A stretch of DNA of 64,000 bases, taken from assembly GCA_964348755.1 (NCBI GenBank), contig CAYGDW010000002.1, forward strand, positions 44,363 through 108,362, in the 5' to 3' direction. Numbering within the stretch: position 1 is the first letter of the stretch; each line of letters opens with the position of its first letter. Made by a program: the position numbers and the translations under genes. The notes beneath the pieces were generated by a model. That model made no database searches and was not told the origin of the DNA. It saw only the letters and a list, made by a program, of their open reading frames with translations. Below, piece after piece: positions 61,800-64,000 of the stretch. This stretch comes from UBA7960 sp964348755. Its GTDB lineage: Bacteria > Bacteroidota > Bacteroidia > Bacteroidales > UBA7960.

Positions 61800-62549
61800 T
61801 TATTTTGTAAATAGCGAATAAATCAACAATGCTGTAGTTAAAACTGATAAATATGGAGTTACATTTTCAAGAATACGCTGGGGAACTCTCTCCCGGGGTT
61901 CAACGTAAATGATATCGTTTGCCTGAAGCACTATGTTTGCATTTTTAACACCTTCAATAGTAGAAAGGTTAATAAGGTATATGCTTGGGTTTTCACGATC
62001 GCCCCTGATTAGTTTTACTCTGGAAGCTTTGCCATCAGCAATGCCGCCCGATTTGGCCAAGGCTTCAAAAAGAGTGGTGTTGGTGTTTTCTAAAAAAAGC
62101 ACGGATGATGTTCCTCCACGGCCTCCCGGAAATATTATTACCCGGTTGTTTACAACCCTTAGCTGAACAAAAGGACGATTGTAGTACCTCGAAAATGCGT
62201 CCTGGAGTTTTACCTCTGCTTCGCGGGTTGTAAGGCCGGCAATAGGGGTATAACCCAGAACTGGCAGTTTTATGGTGCCGTCGTGTTCAACCCGGTATGT
62301 AAGTTGTTGCTGCAAAAATCCCTGGCTCATCATCATGGCCGTGGGGTCAATTAGCCGCTCTCCATCATTGGTAAAAAGATTAAAGGAGATTTCGTCGTTG
62401 GGCGCGAGCCGGTACTGATCCGTTACCATTAGTTCTTCCAGATCAGAATACTGATAATGCCTGGGGGTGCGTAGCATTTGCTCTGGATTCAGTACATTGC
62501 ACGACCAAAGAAAAGCCACCGGAAATAAAAGGAGAAAAACCTTCCTCAT
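61800..62549 (-). CDS. wza: Polysaccharide export outer-membrane lipoprotein (Wza-like)
   Basis: This 249-residue lipoprotein has a signal peptide with an LWSC lipobox, the polysaccharide-export domain (APNDEISFNLFTNDGERLID, VEHDGTIKLPVLGYTPIAGL) and an SLBB-type region (VIIFPGGRGGTSSVLFLENT, IYVEPRERVPQ). A C-terminal hydrophobic helix (YLSVLTTALLIYSLF) may cross the outer membrane. It is shorter than E. coli Wza and has the Bacteroidota form. It lies 3 bases before wzc, indicating tight coupling. Confidence 0.93.
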   Translation of the reverse strand: MRKVFLLLFPVAFLWSCNVLNPEQMLRTPRHYQYSDLEELMVTDQYRLAPNDEISFNLFTNDGERLIDPTAMMMSQGFLQQQLTYRVEHDGTIKLPVLGYTPIAGLTTREAEVKLQDAFSRYYNRPFVQLRVVNNRVIIFPGGRGGTSSVLFLENTNTTLFEALAKSGGIADGKASRVKLIRGDRENPSIYLINLSTIEGVKNANIVLQANDIIYVEPRERVPQRILENVTPYLSVLTTALLIYSLFTK

Positions 62550-62632
62550 TGGATTGCTATTATTTGCCTGACAAATTTATAAAAAATGCCCATGGGTTTC
62601 ATCAAAATAATAACTAGTATCTCTGGCAATTA

Positions 62633-63835
62633 TTACACACTGTGGCCTTGCTTTGTTAATAATTCATGATAGTATCCGGCCATATCGTTTACAAGTCGCT
62701 TGTAATGAAATTTTTCCTCAACATGTTTCCAGCCTTCTTTTCCGAGCTCAAATCTAAGGTTGTCGTTTTCGGTAATTTGAAGAATCCTTTCAGCAAAATC
62801 GGAGGGGTTCCTAGTATTGCAAAGCAGGGCCGTTTTTTCGGGCAAAACAACATTGCCAATTCCGCCAACATTGGTCGAAACAATGGGCCGGCCAGCAGCC
62901 TGGGCCTCGATAAGGCTTACAGGTGTGCCTTCGTTTAGCGAAGTAAGGGCCACCACGTCGAGCCCGGCGTTTACCTTATCCATTTCAGTTATCCAACCGG
63001 TCAAGGTCAGGAATGCTTTTCCTTGCCTAGCGTGCCAATTGAGGTAATCAAGCTCCAGGGTGCGGGCTTTTTGTTCAATATGCTTCCTCGATTCGCCATC
63101 TCCAATAATAAAAGCCCTGAGTTTTTTCCTGGTCTTTTGTTGCACAATTGCCATGGCTTCCATAAAAAGACCGTGGTTTTTTATGGGCACAAGCCTTCCT
63201 ACTATGCCTATGGCCAATTCGTCATCTTCAATGTTGAATCTCTTTCTGAATTCATGCCTTTTTCCCTGTTGGTTTTCGCGAAAGCGGCTTAAGTCAAAAC
63301 CCAGGGTGATTACCTTTATTTTTTCTTCGTTGCAAATCTGGTACTTTTGGCTCAAGTCATATTTCTGGGCTTCGCTTATTGCTATAATTCCGGTACTTAC
63401 GCTGGCAAGCCGCCTTTCAATGTTTTTATATAAGCCGGCTTTCAGTTGGCTAAAATAGGAATCAAACACGTGGCCATGAAAAGTATGGAGAATAACCGGC
63501 ACTTTTAATGCTGATGCTGCCATTCGGCCAAGCGCCCCGGCTTTTGAAGCATGCGTATGAACAATATGTGGCCTGTATTGCTCAATAATCTTTTTTAATT
63601 CAAGAAATGCTGAAATGTCATGCCTTAGAGAAATTTTGCGGCGCATCTGGTCAAGTATTACCGGCTTTATGCCAAGCTCATTTGGAATAAATTCAGAGTT
63701 TTTTTCCGTAGGGTCATTCTGGCCCCCTACCAAAAGTGTTTCAAATTCGGGTGGCAAATACCGGGTAAGGTAAGCCGCGTTATAAGTAGGCCCTCCAAGG
63801 TTAAACCGGTTGAGAATTCTTAAAACCCTGATCAT
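62633..63835 (-). CDS. Glycosyltransferase family 4
   Basis: This 400-residue GT-B retaining glycosyltransferase probably acts in repeat-unit assembly. The N-terminal half includes IVHTHASKAGALGRMAASAL and FHGHVFDSYFSQLKAGLYKN. The C-terminal nucleotide-sugar part has GIVGRLVPIKNHGLFMEAMA and the EX7E motif EGTPVSLIEAQAAGRPIVST. The donor and acceptor sugars are not predictable. It is the last visible gene of the polysaccharide cluster. An 83-base gap separates it from wza. Confidence 0.93.
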   Translation of the reverse strand: MIRVLRILNRFNLGGPTYNAAYLTRYLPPEFETLLVGGQNDPTEKNSEFIPNELGIKPVILDQMRRKISLRHDISAFLELKKIIEQYRPHIVHTHASKAGALGRMAASALKVPVILHTFHGHVFDSYFSQLKAGLYKNIERRLASVSTGIIAISEAQKYDLSQKYQICNEEKIKVITLGFDLSRFRENQQGKRHEFRKRFNIEDDELAIGIVGRLVPIKNHGLFMEAMAIVQQKTRKKLRAFIIGDGESRKHIEQKARTLELDYLNWHARQGKAFLTLTGWITEMDKVNAGLDVVALTSLNEGTPVSLIEAQAAGRPIVSTNVGGIGNVVLPEKTALLCNTRNPSDFAERILQITENDNLRFELGKEGWKHVEEKFHYKRLVNDMAGYYHELLTKQGHSV

Positions 63836-63876
63836 CCTTTATGGTTGTATAGGCTAAAGTAATTGTTTTTTAACCA

Positions 63877-64000
63877 CTGTTGTCCGGTAGAGTAAAAAAG
63901 GGTAGATTTTTATGAATGAGATTCCTCACTACGTTCAGAATGACAGTAAGTTAGCTTTTTATTAAGGGAGGTAGGTGGCGGCTTCGCCGCCACCTACCTC
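63877..64000 (+). repeat. Dispersed intergenic repeat, copy C (cut by window edge)
   Basis: This copy has the same orientation as copy A: CACTGTTGTC, AGGGTAGATTTTTATGAATG, GAGATTCCTCACTACG, GAATGACAGTAAGTTAG. The GAGGTAGGTGGCGGC hairpin module then follows to the end of the window. It is probably incomplete. It lies between the GT4 gene start and whatever is further right. Confidence 0.85.
63968..64000. repeat. Perfect 15-bp hairpin inside repeat copy C
   Basis: GAGGTAGGTGGCGGC (63968-63982) is the exact reverse complement of GCCGCCACCTACCTC (63986-64000) with loop TTC. Copy B carries a different hairpin (GGGGGGTA arms) at the same position and copy A has none, so this is a variable module in the repeat. 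Confidence 0.85.

Overview
The window is bacterial and almost certainly from the phylum Bacteroidota. The evidence is the block tuf-trnW-secE-nusG-rplKAJL-rpoB-rpoC-DUF3467, the near absence of Shine-Dalgarno sites, promoters resembling TAnnTTTG, the TIGR02757 and DUF3467 families, a UVR-tailed bifunctional nuclease, and IorA/IorB of Bacteroidota type. A K+-type membrane pyrophosphatase, indolepyruvate:ferredoxin oxidoreductase and single-chain GcvP suggest an anaerobic or fermentative lifestyle. That lifestyle, and any placement below phylum, is inference.

Layout. 1-12.5 kb is the translation/transcription block, all on the plus strand, with stem-loops between rplL and rpoB and between rpoB and rpoC. 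12.5-19.3 kb is a GC-richer accessory block: a lipoprotein, a DnaE-type polymerase and a DinB polymerase on the minus strand, facing a self-cleaving XRE-S24 (LexA/UmuD-like) regulator on the plus strand. The divergent region between them is occupied by an IS200/REP-type transposase gene flanked by two directly repeated ~243-bp palindrome clusters, each with 16-bp terminal inverted repeats. 19.3-23.6 kb is purine metabolism (PNP, MTA/SAH-type deaminase, XdhC, guanine deaminase). 23.7-29.97 kb mixes conserved small families with trmD, thyA, a CNT nucleoside transporter and a bifunctional nuclease.

30-45 kb carries membrane pyrophosphatase, acyl-CoA synthetase, gcvP, iorAB, an AcpH-like protein, a MerR regulator, an M23 peptidase and alaS. 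45-50.3 kb is a minus-strand series: an AddB-like nuclease, a MurU-like nucleotidyltransferase, a 40-residue CxxC protein not called by ordinary ORF thresholds, and a fusion of an AmgK-like sugar kinase to a RapZ C-terminal domain. This looks like cell-wall amino-sugar recycling. 50.4-54.5 kb holds a ferritin-like protein, an RluA-type pseudouridine synthase and glgA-glgC. 54.8-57.7 kb encodes a large exported protein with an HExxH motif, a beta-propeller and a probable outer-membrane barrel. 57.7 kb to the right edge is an exopolysaccharide/O-antigen cluster (GT4 transferase, Wza, Wzc, RfbC, WecA-like) that continues beyond the window.

Two families of non-coding repeats stand out. One is the TIR-bounded palindrome cluster around the transposase. 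The other is a dispersed intergenic repeat present three times (about 25.6, 54.6 and 63.9 kb), two copies of which carry different hairpin modules at the same internal position. Both families create false upstream extensions of neighbouring genes (the S24 regulator and glgA).
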